A stretch of 64,000 nucleotides of DNA from Hirsutella rhossiliensis (lineage: Eukaryota > Ascomycota > Sordariomycetes > Hypocreales > Ophiocordycipitaceae): positions 2,666,001 through 2,730,000 of the forward strand of contig NW_025408671.1 of NCBI RefSeq assembly GCF_020360975.1, read 5' to 3'. Position 1 is the stretch's first letter, and each line of letters begins with the position of its first letter. A model generated the notes under the pieces. That model worked only from the letters and a program-made list of their open reading frames with translations. It was not told the DNA's origin and did no database searches. A program made the translations under genes and the position numbers. Shown here piece by piece: positions 44,029-56,743 of the stretch.

Positions 44029-44518
44029 ACTTCCTACCATCGCTGCCGCCCGCCCGCCCGCCCGCCGCCTCCCGCCTCCGATCTACCCCAACTGATCTCC
44101 ACCACCCCAGGACGGCACTCCTTGCCTGCGCCTCAGCCCTCCCCCTCCAGCTGTCCTCCCGTCATCTTCCGCCGCCAATCCACGAGGCGCCCGACCCGAC
44201 TTTTTCTTCACAGTATCCCTTTTGTAATACCGGCTACTGCAGAACCTCCGTCCTCGCCCCCCCTTCGCTCTCGGGCCCTCTGCATCGCTCTCCTGGCTGG
44301 CTGCGTCAGCCGCCCTCCCCAACCTGCGTCGAGGCTGGCTGCTTGATGCCTTTTCGGGCCACGACTTCGACTGTTGTCCTCGCCCTACCTGCCGGCACTT
44401 CTTCACCTGCCACGCGAACCCTTGATCCCCTTGAGCTCATCTCGCCTCTCATTTCGCGTGCCATTGTGTCATGCGGCCGGTCGGGTAATTGATAATATCA
44501 ACGTCCAGATCTCATCAG

Positions 44519-47500
44519 ATGGCGCCCGGTTACTCCCCGCGCCATTCCGCGCCCCAGAATCGCTCGCAATCCCCTTCTTCCAACCCACCTTCCGCCACCG
44601 AAACCTCGAACCGCCCTCATTTTGGTGCTCTCACTCACAACGGCATCATGGCCTCCAACTCGCGATCCGGGGCTGGTTCTCCGTCGCACGACATGCCCGG
44701 CTCCAGCAGGCTCTACTCGAAAAGGTTCGTAATCTTTCCTGCTCGCGTCCCCGCTCCATCACCACCCGGAGCTCTTGGGGCTCCCTTCATCCCCTTTTCC
44801 CCCGTCCCTCGCTAACGACTGCTTCATGGACAGAGCAAGAGAGATTCAAGCTCAGGAAGGCATCCCTGGCCTGCCCATTAATCCATGGGGCGGCCCTCCC
44901 ACCAGCGGCAACTCGACGCCCCTCCGCGAGAACATTCCCGAATCACCCACCGATGGTTTCCCCGACTTCGCCCAACTGCCAACGCCCGATAGCATGCCTC
45001 AGACTCGAAGAGCCCGAGCCGGTACCGTGCCGTCTCGCTTCTCCCCCGGCGGGCCTCCGGGCGGTCTCTTAAACGTCCCAAGCCTGGCGGTCAAGTCTGC
45101 GCGAGCCACTCCGTCTCAAACGCCATTCAACAAGTCGCCCTCCCCGGGCCTGGAGCCCCCCGACAGCTCGTCGGGAGGCTCGGCCCTCCTATCTCGTCTG
45201 CGGGCTGGATCCATGCCCCAGCGCAGTCCCTTCTCCGCCATGCCTGGCACAACCTCTCCCTTCGGTCCGTCCATCTTCAGCAGCTGGAATCCAGCTGGTG
45301 TCGGCCGTGAGCGAGGTTCCACACTTGCCAGTATTGCCAGTGTCGGGTCCAATGGGCCAAGCTCCCCCTCGCAGTCTCACTTCTCCAAGGAAGGGGGGGG
45401 GGAGTCGGATGTGCACATGCGAACGTTGGACTACCTCGGGTTGGCCGAAACGCCGCAACCCCCTCGAGCTCAACTTGCCACTCCTTACATGGGCAACCTC
45501 GACTACGCGAAGCAGTCCAGCCGCTTCCGGTCCTACTCAGTCAACAACAAGGACAAGTACGCCGATGACGAGGACGAGTATGAAGCCGACGGTGTACCCA
45601 TGGAGAATCAGTACGTTGCTGCGCTGCAAGACCAGCTGGCCGCCACAAATGCTGCCATTCACAACCACAACCTGGCCGTCCAGGCTTTTGCGAGCCAGGC
45701 CTCTGCCACTCGTCCTCGTGCTCGCACTGCCGGCGTCCTCGAGTCCCCCGGTGGCCGCCTCATGCGCACATACCTGACCGGCAACACCGCCGTATCCAAT
45801 CCCATCGCAAACAGTGCCGAGATGCGAATGCAAGATGAAAAGGACTTTGATGATCTTCCTCAGGCCATCGCGGGCATGAGCCTCGGCAGATCAAACAGCC
45901 GCAATGCTGGGCTTTTGAGTGCCGAAGAGCAAGGCCTTGAGGGTCCTACGAGTGCCCTCTGGCTCGGAGGCATTCCGACATCGACAACCACGTCGACTCT
46001 CATCGAAATGTTCAAGGCACACGGTCCCATCTTGTCCGCGCGTGTGCTGACCCATAAGAATTGCGGCTTTGTCAACTTTGAGAGGGTCGAGAGCTCAATT
46101 TCCGCCAAGTCGAACTTGAACGGCAAGGAGATCTTCCCCGGCGCAGGCCCCATTCGTATCAACTTTGCAAAACCTCCTTCGGCGGCAAACACCCCCGGCC
46201 ACGATGGCGTACTTCCTTCTCCGAGCCCGGATCCATTCGCCAGGGCTCAAGATTCCGTCCAGGGGGCGGCGCCTGCCAACGCGGACGGACCCCAAGCTCT
46301 GGCCCTAGGAAAGACTACTCCCACGGTCCCGCCGCTGCGTGACATGACCACAGATATTGTCGATATCGTGGGTCAGTTCGGGGCGTCCGAGGATGATAAG
46401 CTCCAGACTTCTCGCAGCGTCCAGTCTGCCATCCAGTACGACACGTTTGTTGAGGATATCCCCGCGGTCCGAGAGCCAACTCACACGCGGGTTCACGACG
46501 CCCCGAGGCTGAGGGATATCCGCAAGCGCATTGACAACCAGCTTCTGTCTCAGGCAGAAATCGAGGGCGTTGCCATGGAAATGCTTCCAGAAATCGCAGA
46601 ACTGTCGTCTGATTACTTGGGCAACACCGTCGTCCAGAAGCTGTTCGAGCATTGCACCGACCCCGTACGAGATGCCATGCTGGCCGAAATCGCACCACAT
46701 ATGGCTGAGATTGGCATCCACAAGAACGGCACCTGGGCAGCCCAGAAGATCATTGATGTGTGCAAGACTCCCGGTCAAATGTCCGTCATCGTCGAGCATC
46801 TCCGGCCGTACACTGTCCCCTTATTCCTGGACCAGTACGGCAACTACGTCTTGCAGGGCTGCCTCAAGTTTGGGACGCCTCACAACGACTTCATCTTCGA
46901 GACGATGTTGAGCAAGATGTGGGAGATTGCCCAGGGCCGCTTCGGCGCTCGCGCCATGCGGGCCTGCCTCGAGAGCCACCACGCCAGCAAGAACCAGCAA
47001 CGAATGCTCGCGGCCGCCATCGCCTTGCACAGTGTGCAGCTGGCCACCAACGCAAACGGTGCCCTCTTGCTGACCTGGTTCCTGGACACGTGCACATTTC
47101 CTCAGCGACGCACCGTTCTGTCTCCCAGGCTCGTGCCGTGCCTTGTTCACCTGTGCACCCACAAGGTCGCCTATCTCACCGTCCTCAAGGTGATAAATCA
47201 GAAGGCCGAGGCCGAGGCCCGCGACACGATCCTCAAGTCTCTCTTCTTTACCCCCAACGATCAAGTCCTGGAGGCCATCCTCAACGACAACGCGTGTGGC
47301 TCTACCCTGATCTTCAAGGTCTTGACGACTCCCTTCTTTGATGAGAGCATCCGAAGCCAAGTCGTAGACAACGTCAAGAACGTGCTTGTCAAAATCAAGG
47401 CCCAGCCGGGGCAGGGCTACAAGCGTCTTATGGACGAGGTTGGGCTTTCGACAAGGACCGCCGGGCCTAATCGTGAGGCCAACGCACACCCGGATCAACG

Positions 47501-48120
47501 ACAGCGCCCAACTTCGAGACAAGCCGGCATCAATGGCCAACACCCGCAGCAAGGCCACGGCAGCAAGGCCTTCTTTAACCCCCTCAACCCCACGACCAAT
47601 GCTACCGGTTTTGATGCGGGTTATGGCCCCCAGCGAAATGACGGTGCTGATGCAAGCATGCCCGGCTTCCAGCCATATAACCAAGGCATTGTGTACGGCG
47701 CACCGACGGGGCCCGTTGCCCCAGCGGTCAATCTACAGCAGATGCAATATCAGCAGAACATGATGAACCGGGCGACGCCTCCGATGAATTATACTTTTCC
47801 GCCGATGCAGCCCGGGTACGGAGGCTACGGCACTCCCGGGCCCGCGGTGGACCAGTTTCGCCAGCAGAACATGCCAAACGGAAGCCCCATTCAACCTCCC
47901 TCGACCCAAGTCCCTCAAATGCCCGGCGGCCAGGCCCCCTATGGTCCACCAGGGTTCGGCTTGCCCATGGGTAGCCCGTATGGATATAGCGGCATGGGGG
48001 GCATGCAGAGCATGGGCTACATGCAGCAAGAACAGGCCAACGCTAGGCGGGGCCGCGTACGTCAACCTCAATCACACAGCTACCCTGCTCAGACCGTTTG
48101 CTGACATTCACCAGAGATGA
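44519..48120 (+). CDS. JSN1: RRM + Pumilio (PUF) RNA-binding protein, Jsn1/Puf2 class
   Basis: Three exons: 44519-44724, 44834-48056 and 48115-48120, giving 1144 residues. The N-terminal 430 residues are Ser/Pro/Gly-rich. An RRM lies at about 440-520 (SALWLGGIPTSTT, then CGFVNFERVESS). A PUF repeat domain lies at about 640-937, with repeats such as DYLGNTVVQKLFEH, KNGTWAAQKIID, QYGNYVLQGCLKFG and NACGSTLIFKVL. A Gln/Met/Pro/Gly-rich tail follows. RRM plus PUF is the architecture of yeast Jsn1 (Puf1) and Puf2, which bind mRNAs for membrane-associated proteins. The last intron (GTACGT at 48057, CACCAG before 48115) leaves a final coding exon of one Arg codon plus stop, giving the end RRGRR. If it is not spliced, the frame ends at 48104 instead. 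Confidence 0.9.
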
Positions 48121-49922
48121 TTCGCAATGCGACAGGTTCACCCCCGCTGGCAGCACGTTGCTGCTGCCATAGGGGCTGCGCCACGCCTTCGAGGTGTGTG
48201 CGCGCGTGTGTTGTTGCTCAGTGGTACCCCCGGAGCTGACACCGGTGGCGATTCGCGGGTGTGGTAGACGACTCCGGCAGGGCCGCGCTCAATATCTCAA
48301 TCTAGAAGGACCTGACTCGGAGTCCTGCGATTACTCAAGACACCGTTGCGTGTTGCTCTTGAGCCACCCTTACCGGCTTCTGTCCCTCTCTTCCCGCGGT
48401 CGAATGCGCCAGGCAGGCCTCGTGCATTTAGACCGCCGCAGGGGTCGAGCAGGAGCGGCTCTATTCTACTGCTATTCAATTTCTTTCGACATTTCATAAT
48501 GAACGCCATAAACCTGTGATTTGACACCACTCGACAGGAGTGACGATTTGTGGGATCACGAGAAAAAGGAGAGTGTGGGGCTGCGGGCGTGTGCTTTCCC
48601 TCACGCCGGAAACATGTACTCGAGCTCAGCCCTTGGGTGCTCATCTGGCTTTACAATAGAGGCTCTTCAGACTGGAAGGGAGGGTGGGTGAGCGATGCTA
48701 TGGAAGGGATTTGTGCTTGGCGGTTGAGGGAGGTAAAAAAAGGGCATTTTGCAGGATCTTCTCGTTTCTTTCGTGACGGCTGTATACTAGGATGGAGCCT
48801 GACAAACGAGACTGTCTGCATAAATATTCAGTGATTGGTCAATGACGCCTCGGCGATGAGCAAGCCACCGACAGGATTTTGTGCAACGCCGGCAAGCTCT
48901 GTGTGTTGGTGGTCGTCCGATCGGTACGAGCGGCGGCATTGGCTTTCAGTCACGGCTCGTCCGGGTCAAAGAGGCAGCGGCAGCAATACACAAACTGGCG
49001 GCATGTCGGTCGGCCTAAAGGGCCCAATACTAGTCGTGATATTACAACAAGAAAACCAGTGCCGCCCAGTTCGTCTGCAGCCCCGATCCACCATCACATC
49101 CATCACCAACGAGGGAGAGAGCGTAGCGACATTCCGTCCTTCTCCCCCCCCCCCCAAGCCTCCTCCTTCACTGCGCCTCCCAAAGTCGTCTGTGCGACGG
49201 TCAAGGCGAGAAGATAGGTGTGGTGTAGTAGGTGAAAGAAGACAAAGCAGAAGGATAAAGGGAAAAAAGTAAATCGACCAACCAGCCGTCTCTCTCCTCA
49301 CGCACCACCAATTTCAGCGATATGGTACAGCGTGAGCTTGACGCCCTAAGAGAAGAAAAGAGCAGACATCCATTTTTTCATCCTCGAGTGCTTCCCAGAC
49401 CGCACGCAGTGTCGGATATGAGAAGGATTCCTTGATTGCGGATTCTCGTAATGGGTGCAAAGTAACCCTAGAGTGTTGTGCAGAAAAGGCACACGGGGAA
49501 GAGTCCCAAGCCGTCTTTTCGCCTCTGCCTCCGGCGCAAGCTTTGGCTCGGGGCGAGGGCACGAGAGGCGAAAAAAGGGCGCCGTGGGGCGCAAAGGGTG
49601 GACAGGCAGTGAGCACCGCGATCGGGCTTGCCAACACGAGCTGGCCTCATGCCGTGTGCCTTCAAATTCTGCTGGTTCATGTTGTTCTTGCATTTTTCAT
49701 TTTTCGTCTTTTTTGCCGTCGTCAACCAAAAGAGGTATCCTTCGTGTGATGGATATCGGTCAACCAACGACAAATAGTCATGGATAGCTGGCATCCCGTG
49801 ACGAGGCCGAGACGGTCAAGGTCGGAACCGCTGGAGAGGTTGAGAGATGATGTGTGGGCGTCGTGTTCAGATATCGATGCTCCTTTTCCACCAGTCTAGC
49901 CTGTCTGGACATAACCAAAGAT
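48121..49922. other. Convergent intergenic region, no gene seen
   Basis: About 1.8 kb between the 3' ends of the RRM-PUF gene (+) and the Rco1-like gene (-). Small frames lack motifs. Confidence 0.5.
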
Positions 49923-52900
49923 CTAGTCGAGCTCCATCGAGCCTTCGGCGTGGTCGACTGTCGAGGGAGGCGTAGGCTCCGCCACCGGGGCAATCGGCTC
50001 CAGCTTGCCCGACTCGTTGATGCTGGGCGGTTCCGAGACCGGGGTCCGGGCGTCGGCCGAAACAGCTGAGGGTTCAGGAGCCGGCTTGTCGTCGCCAAGG
50101 ACCTGCCGGATCCGGGCGCCCATGGCATCGATCTGAGCCAGCAAAGCACGCAGGCCCATCCTGTCGTCTTGGGTCAGGTGGCCGACTGCAATATTATCAG
50201 CATTGCTCTTGGCCATGAGCGACAAGATATTGTCGTCGGCAGCGGACTGTGCAATGTGTTAGCAGTGAGAGCAAACGCGTCGGCGGGGAAACCTACCATG
50301 AGTGCAGACGTGAGCCTGTCGATCGGTTCTGACCGCTTCTGCCGAAGGCCGATCAAGGTGAGGGAGGCCTGCATCTCGTCGATGTCGCGCTCGAGAGCAG
50401 AGCCGGGGAGGGGGCTGCTCGCGTCGCGCTGAGCAGGTGGCGACGGATACGGAACCCGTCTGGATTCGTGTCGACGAGATCCATAGCCTGCGCCCTGGTG
50501 TCGCAGTCTAGCAGGCACAAGGTTAGCCCGAACACAGCTATTGAATCCACGCGGGCAGCTTACTGTTCAATGAAGTCCAGGACAACTCCCCTGGCGGGCA
50601 GTTTGTAGCTTCGTCCAAATGAGGATGGGTCGGGCCATCCGGAACGATCGGTTTGGACAGGTTCGTCCGTCCAATCTATCTCGATATGGCCATTGTTTTT
50701 GAGGCCTCGGCTGATGGCAGGCGCAATGGTCTGGGTTCCCTTGAGCCTGCGGAAGCGGTGGGCCGGCGCGAGGCCGGGCACCTCGATCAAGACGTCGTCA
50801 ATGTGCGCCGGGCAGCGCCACGTCTTGAGGACGGGGGGCATCGCCAGGGGCGGGTCGAGGCAATCGATGTGCCAGTGGAACGGGCACGCGCTGCACGGGA
50901 TGATGGCTCTTATCTCCGTGGCCGGCTTCTGGCAAGCGTGGCAGAGCACAGCGTGGCCATCCTCGCGCTGCTTGAAGAAGTCTGGCAGCTCATCGTAGCC
51001 ATTTCGTTTCCTGCACCTGTCGTCAGCCGGTGCACGCAGGTAGTAGGCGCAATAATGAGCATCGTCACTTACTTAACCGCCTTACTCGACATGACATCTT
51101 CGTAATCGCCGTCGGCGCCGGCCCTGACGCCCTCGAAGCGGTTCTGCACCTTCTTTGGCAGGCTGAAGGCGCGCGGGATACTCTTCTCGAGGTTGTTCAG
51201 GGCGCCCGCAAAAATGCCCTTGTGGACGGGTACGCGCGAGGGAAAGCGTCGAATGAGACACTCATTGCAGTACCACTCGTCGGGCAGATCGTCCGACTGC
51301 ACCATGTCGACACACTCAAAGTGGAATGATCGAGGGCAGCCATCACAGCAGACGACGTCGCCTGCATTGCCGCACGCCGAGCAATACTCGTCGTTGTCCG
51401 ACGTCTGGGAAGCAGTAGTTAGCGACCAAACCCTCGTCCCAGACGTTCACGAGCCCCTCGCGTCAACTGGGGAATGCATCGTCGGGGTGGCGAAGCCCAA
51501 CGGCATCCACTGGGCACTAGTTGGGGAGGGAAACGGGCGTAGCGTGGAGTGTGATCCTTGCGTGCCTGGGCGTGCGCCATCCCGGGCTTCCGAGAGAAAC
51601 AGGGTATGGAAGGTGAAATGGACGAGGAATAGAAAAACGGTACGCGCCTCCGAAACCAGCAGGCCATCTGCTCCGGAACGGCAGGCCGGACGAGGGAGGG
51701 GAGGGGGTGTGCCGGGGGGGCGGGCAAGAGCGCATCGTGGCTTGGTTGGGAATAATCACGACGGGTAGGGCAGAAATGGGGTCACATACCGGGTCCTTGG
51801 GCGCTCCGTTGTTGAGCGTCGAATTTGCCTCGCTCATCGAACGGGGGACACCCGCGGCAGTGCCTCCCTTTTTCTTGACCGGCCTGCAGTGGAGAAAGTG
51901 AACGAGTCAGCCAAGAATGTTCCTTGCGTCGCCTCGTCCTTGGCCGGCAATTGGCAGACGGCGAGATGGGCAGGCCGATCATCCGGGCTTGGCCCGGACA
52001 GCTCAGCTCGTCGGACCTCGTGATGCGCTCATGCTGCTCATCGGTGCCCGAGCTTGGGCCGTCGAGGCGAGAGCGGGCGATGCGCGAGTGGTCTCATCTT
52101 TGGGGCAGGGGGAGATGGGGGGATTGAACTCACGAGGTCTTAACGCGCAGGCCCGTCCGCTGCTTCTTGGCCGGTCGCAGCATTGGGGGAGTGGCGGCGC
52201 GGGATCCGACTGCTGGGCTGCCGTCGCCCTGCCATGAAAAGGCCGCCGGCGACGTGGTTCGCTCGACGTCGGCGATGGGCCTCTTGCTGGCGGAACGCGT
52301 GGCCCGGGTGCTGACGGGAGCGGCAAGCAGCTGGCGCGTCCGCCTCGTGGTCCTGGGGGGCGTTGCGACACGCTCTTCCTGGCCCGTCCTCACCGAGCTC
52401 TCCTGGGCGCTGTACGCGCCTGTGACCTTGCGTGCATCACGTCGCCTGTCCCAGAACGGATCCTCATCGTCGTCGAGCATGGGGGGCGCCTTGGCGGTGC
52501 CGTGCTTTGCCGTTTTGGCAGGCAGGTTGGGGAAGAGCTCAGTTGCGGCGAGTCGGCCAGGCATGCTGGTGGCATCATCAGCAGCGGTGGATGCGTGTCG
52601 AGGGCGAGAGCGGCCTTGGTGGTGATGGGTGGGAGTGTTTGATTCAGATGTGTTGGACACGGCCGGTCTGCTGGAGGCGAGTGTTTTGCCGCGGGTGGTG
52701 ATTGGCTGGGATTTTGGCGCATCCGCATGGCGATGGGCCTGGGCCCCAGAAGCTTCCCCGGCGGCCGCCCCTCGAAGGGACGGACTGAGGCTTGCGGCGC
52801 TGCCCTCGGGCGACGACAGACTCATGGCCGACGAGAGCGACGACGAAATGCTCGAGCCCGAGTCCCGTCGTGCGTGCTTATTGCTGCGCGACGATCTTGG

Positions 52901-53971
52901 TGTGCGGACATTGACGACGACGGCGCCCGAGGAGGCCGTCTTGCGCGGCGTCGCGGCGTGCGAGGTCCTGGCCCTCTTGGCAGCTCGCCTATCGCCTGCA
53001 GTCTGTTCCTCGCCCTCAGCTTCGCGAAGGAGCGATGCGTAGGGGGCTGGCTTGGGTTTGTGCGGAGTGAAGCGGTTGTTTGTGGTGGGCGGCACAAAGT
53101 AGTAGCAGCCCTGGTCATCCTTCTTTCCCTCGCGCTTCTTCTGCTCGACGAGCCTGGAAAACTCATTCCTCGTCTCCGCGTCGGCCGTCTGCCTGAAGAC
53201 GTCCTCGACCATGGCCACAAAATCGGCGTCGTCGCACTTTTCATCGTAGAGCGTACGCATAGCCCAGGCTGTAGGATAACGGTAGTGCTTGAGGGCCTCG
53301 TCGACAGCTGCCTCGACCACCTTGTCGGCAAACTCCCTCTCCTCAGGCTCGAGCGGAGCGTGGCGCTTCTTGGGGCTCGTGGCCTTGGGGGTCGGCGCCT
53401 TGGCCATGACGACCGAGTCTTTGGGGTCCCCGTCGGGCGTCTGCCGCATCTTCTTGGCCGGCAGAGAGACTCGCTTGGAACGTCTGCGACGGGCGCCTCC
53501 CTTGGGATCGTACTCGTCGTCCTCGGGTTCCCTGTCCTTTGGTGGAAGAGACTTTCTCCGCGGCGGCAAAGGTTGCACCAGTGGAGGAGGAGATCTGGGC
53601 GGTGACTTGGGCGGTGGTGGGTGGTTGCTGCCAGCCTTGGCCTCACGCGCGGCGTTGGCCAACCCGGCCCCCGACGGCCGCAGGATGATCTTGCGGACCG
53701 TCGAGCCATTCTCGCCCCCTGGCTTCTTGGGCTTGGGCATGGTGCCGAGGGGAGCCATGTTCTCCAGAACGCCGTATCGCATCAGCCCGGCCTCCTCGAA
53801 GCTCGTCTTGGTCTGCACCGAAGGCTCCAGCCACCTGGCCATCAACGCCCTCGAGCCCTCGTTTCCACTGGCCTTTGACTCGGACGGCCCGTTCCAGTTC
53901 CTGCCAGGCGGTTGCGCAGGGCTCGAGTAGCGCGACGCCGAGCGCGACGCTCTCGTGTTGGAGGAAATCAT
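49923..53971 (-). CDS. RCO1: Rco1-like double-PHD protein (Rpd3S histone deacetylase complex)
   Basis: Six exons on the minus strand: 53971-52134, 51883-51790, 51404-51073, 51010-50564, 50507-50297 and 50246-49923, giving 1081 residues. Introns are 250, 385, 62, 56 and 50 nt. The N-terminal about 640 residues are disordered and Ser/Arg/Pro-rich, with one compact block at about 245-345 (EFADKVVEAAVDEALKHY, then FRQTADAETRNEFSRLVEQKK). PHD finger 1 is at about 652-695 (EYCSACGNAG, CCDGCPRSFHFECV, WYCNECL). PHD finger 2 is at about 776-825 (LCHACQKPATE, CSACPFHWHIDCLDPP, WRCPAH). The linker VHKGIFAGALNNLEKSIPRAFSLP between them is typical of Rco1. In yeast Rco1 helps Rpd3S deacetylate transcribed chromatin. 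The C-terminus contains a helical GLRALLAQIDAMGARI segment. Start at MISSNTRAS; an in-frame ATG at 54067 is possible. Confidence 0.88.
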
Positions 53972-55117
53972 GATGTCAGTCAAGCTGAGGAGAGTGGGCG
54001 AGAGGAGAGGAGGGGTGGGAGTCGCCTGTGCCCCCCCCTGGCGGCGCTCCTCGTTCAGCCTGCACAACGGGGCGTTAGCGACGAGTGCACAGGACGCGCC
54101 CGCGAGGGCCTCAGAGGAAAGAACTCACCTGTCCCTTGAGCTAGAGCATGGGCTCTTGCTGCGAAATCGCGTGTCTTTGCAGTCCTGGACGCGCTTCGTT
54201 GGGGGGAGGAAATGGGGAGGCGACGGTGGGTGCCCAGGTCCAGAACAGGCTTTTGGAGGAGCCAGGCTGGCAAGGGGTGGGCACTGCACTATGCACAGGC
54301 AGGCAGTGACACTCATCACCCAATTCACGCTCGCCACCACAGCCCTTCCGCCCGCAGCCAGACGTTGTTTGTCTCTATGCTTGAACTCGTTCCGTCACAG
54401 CTGCTCGCTTGCGTTTGTTCAACAAGTCTGGCATCCTCCCTCTTTTTTTAAAAAGTCATATTCATTGACCATGTGCCCCTTATTGTTCCCCAACACCACA
54501 CTGCTCCCCCTCGCCTCCCCCCCCCCCCAGCCATCCCCGCTCCCTGCCTACTACTACGGAACAAAACTCCCCAGGGGGGAGGAGGGGGGGGGGGGTATCA
54601 TGCCCTGGTTTCTTCTACACGGGCATCCATTCACTGGCGGCACCTGGTGGCCGCACCAGTGTGAATAACCTCGGTATTCTGTTTACTCTTCAAGGGGTCA
54701 CACAGGCGCGCTCGCCGCAGGGGAAATGCTGCACCAAACTCTCGCTCCCTGCCTTTGTCTCTGCCGTCCACCACAGTGCACCCATTCACCCATGTCGCTT
54801 CGACAGCCCGGCGTGACGGGCTTGGTGATGCCGGAACGGTGGTGGGTATCTATATATACCTGGCTTCACTAGACTCACATGCGCGTCGTGGCCGTCGCGG
54901 CCCCCCCTCCCCCTGGCCAGCTTCCGCGAGCTTCTCAACGCGACACCTGGTGGGACAACATGTTCCCCCAGTCCAGTCGAGTCACACCCGCACGGCGCAT
55001 ACCAGTCACTCCAACCCGGATTCTCGCCGCTTCATGCCAGTTGTCATTTGCACGGCCAAGGCTGAATGCTCGTGGTCAAAACTCTCCGCCGTGACCAGAT
55101 CCTCCTCTGGACGAGGC
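53972..55117. other. Intergenic region, no gene seen
   Basis: Promoter side of the Rco1-like gene and 3' side of the PA2G4-like gene (both minus strand). Contains poly-C (about 54519) and poly-G (about 54583) runs. No credible gene. Confidence 0.5.
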
Positions 55118-56743
55118 TCACTCGTCTGAATCGTCCGAATCATCATTCGAGTCGCCTGCGGCCTTTGCCGCCGTCTTCTTGGCCGGCTTCTTCTTCTTGC
55201 TCTTGTTCTTCTTGCCAGTGTTTCTGGACAGAGGTTGCTCAAGAATCTTGAGCACCTCGTCGTCCGTGATCTTCTTGTCCGTCTTGAACTTGCTCAGATC
55301 AGGAGCAGGCGGCCCACCGAGCTTGGTGATGCCATTCTTGGTGATAACTAAACAGGCCTCGTCAGCACCGGCGTCTCTGCTACAGCCAATCACATCTTGC
55401 ACTCACCAATGGTTGTCAAGAGCCTGGCGACTGGAGCATTGTCCTTGTCACCGACCAGCTCATACTGGCGGAAGACGTTGCCTCGCACGCACTCGACCAC
55501 ACCCGACTTGGCATCGCGCTCGTCCTCGAGCTGTCTCAGGCTGAAAGGGAAGGTGCCAAACTTCTTCTGGACCTCGGAGAGGATCTTGCGCGAGGTGGGG
55601 CGCTTCAGGCCGTAGGTCTGCGTGGTGCGGCGATGAAGAGTGGCACGCTGGTCAAGCGTCTTGACCTTTCCGGATCCCAGGCTGACGCCCATTTCGACAC
55701 CCCACACCTCGGCCGTCTCGGGGACGCCGTCGCCCTTGGTGCCCTCGGCAGGGGCAATGACAATCTTCTTGGGACCCTCGATTTCGTTGCGGTCAAACAG
55801 CCATGACGTGGTACTCTCGACAAGGTGGCATTCGAAGCTCTCGCAGACCTTCTCCAGCAGGCTCGTCATCTTGGCCTGGGTAGGAGCCTTTTGGGCAGCG
55901 GCCTTTGCCTTTTCCTCGTCGGTGCCCTGAGCGAGCAAGCCAGGGGGGATCATGAGCCGCAGGAGCAGCTCGTTGGCGTAGTGGGTAGCCAGCATCAGAT
56001 CGGCAGGGCGGCCCGTTACGACCTCGCCGGCCTTGTCCTTGGGGGTGGCCAGGACAGTATCGCAGACGATGGCGCCGAAGCCGTCGATCTGGGCTCCCAG
56101 CTGGATCTTGATGGGCTCACCCGGCTGGATCTCGAGCGCGGCCTCGCTCTCATCAGTGATCAGTGGGGTGTAGGGCGTGACATAGGAGGCAGGCGAGACA
56201 GTGGTGGGATGAGAGAAGCCTGTGGCCTCTGCCGTCAGAACGATGCGAGCTCTTGGAGGGGCCTGGTTGCGTACCTTTGTTGACCTTTTTGCCTCGGTAG
56301 ACCTTGGCAATCTCCTCCTCGATCAGCTTGTCGCCCTTCTGGCAGATGGCGACAATCTTCTCCCCGGGCACGCATAGCTCGGCCACGGCAGCCAGGACCT
56401 TCTCGGAGATCTGGCCGGCGGTCTTGTACTTGGTTTGAGTATCGGGGTTGTTGAGAGAGTAGTCTGCGGGCGGTGGTCAGCATTGCATTGGCCCTTGAGC
56501 ATTGTCTTTTTTGCCATTCACATCCTTGTGCTTGTGAGGCACGGAGAGGGGTTAGACTGAGAGGAGGGGGGGGGGTGAGCTCTTGGTGGTGCTGGATGGC
56601 GGGGTAGTTGTCGCGCACATGGAGAGAGAGGGGCAAGCAAAATATGTCATGACAATATCGAGCTCGACAGAGGGGGACGGACGGGCAAGGGGAGGGGCGG
56701 AGAGGGGCAAGTTAATACCGACGGCGTCCTTTTCCTCCGACAT
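55118..56743 (-). CDS. cdb4: PA2G4/Ebp1-type M24 (methionine-aminopeptidase fold) protein, curved-DNA-binding Cdb4 homologue
   Basis: Four exons on the minus strand: 56743-56719, 56463-56275, 56219-55407 and 55347-55118, giving 418 residues. Exon 1 encodes only MSEEKDAV plus one base and is separated by a 255-nt intron. The body reads DYSLNNPDTQTKYKTAGQISEKVL, KGFSHPTTVSPASYVTPYTPL, IQLGAQIDGFGAIVCDTV and ESTTSWLFDRNEIEGPKKIV. This is the pita-bread fold of proliferation-associated 2G4 proteins, which have lost aminopeptidase metal ligands. The C-terminus is Lys-rich (KKNKSKKKKPAKKTAAK) then acidic (DDSDDSDE), as in the fungal 42-kDa curved-DNA-binding protein. Relatives bind DNA, RNA and ribosomes. 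It shares an upstream region with SNF5, divergently. Confidence 0.9.

Larger units (their letters stand above)
42000..44518. other. Gene-free region and long leader of the RRM-PUF gene
   Basis: About 2.5 kb without credible coding sequence. Holds an inverted/direct repeat element at 42062-42105, a TG run near 42152-42164, a CTTCTC tract (43707-43766), a poly-C run near 43911 and a CTG tract (44003-44028). The last 900 nt are strongly CT-rich, as in promoters and leaders of highly controlled fungal genes. Confidence 0.5.
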
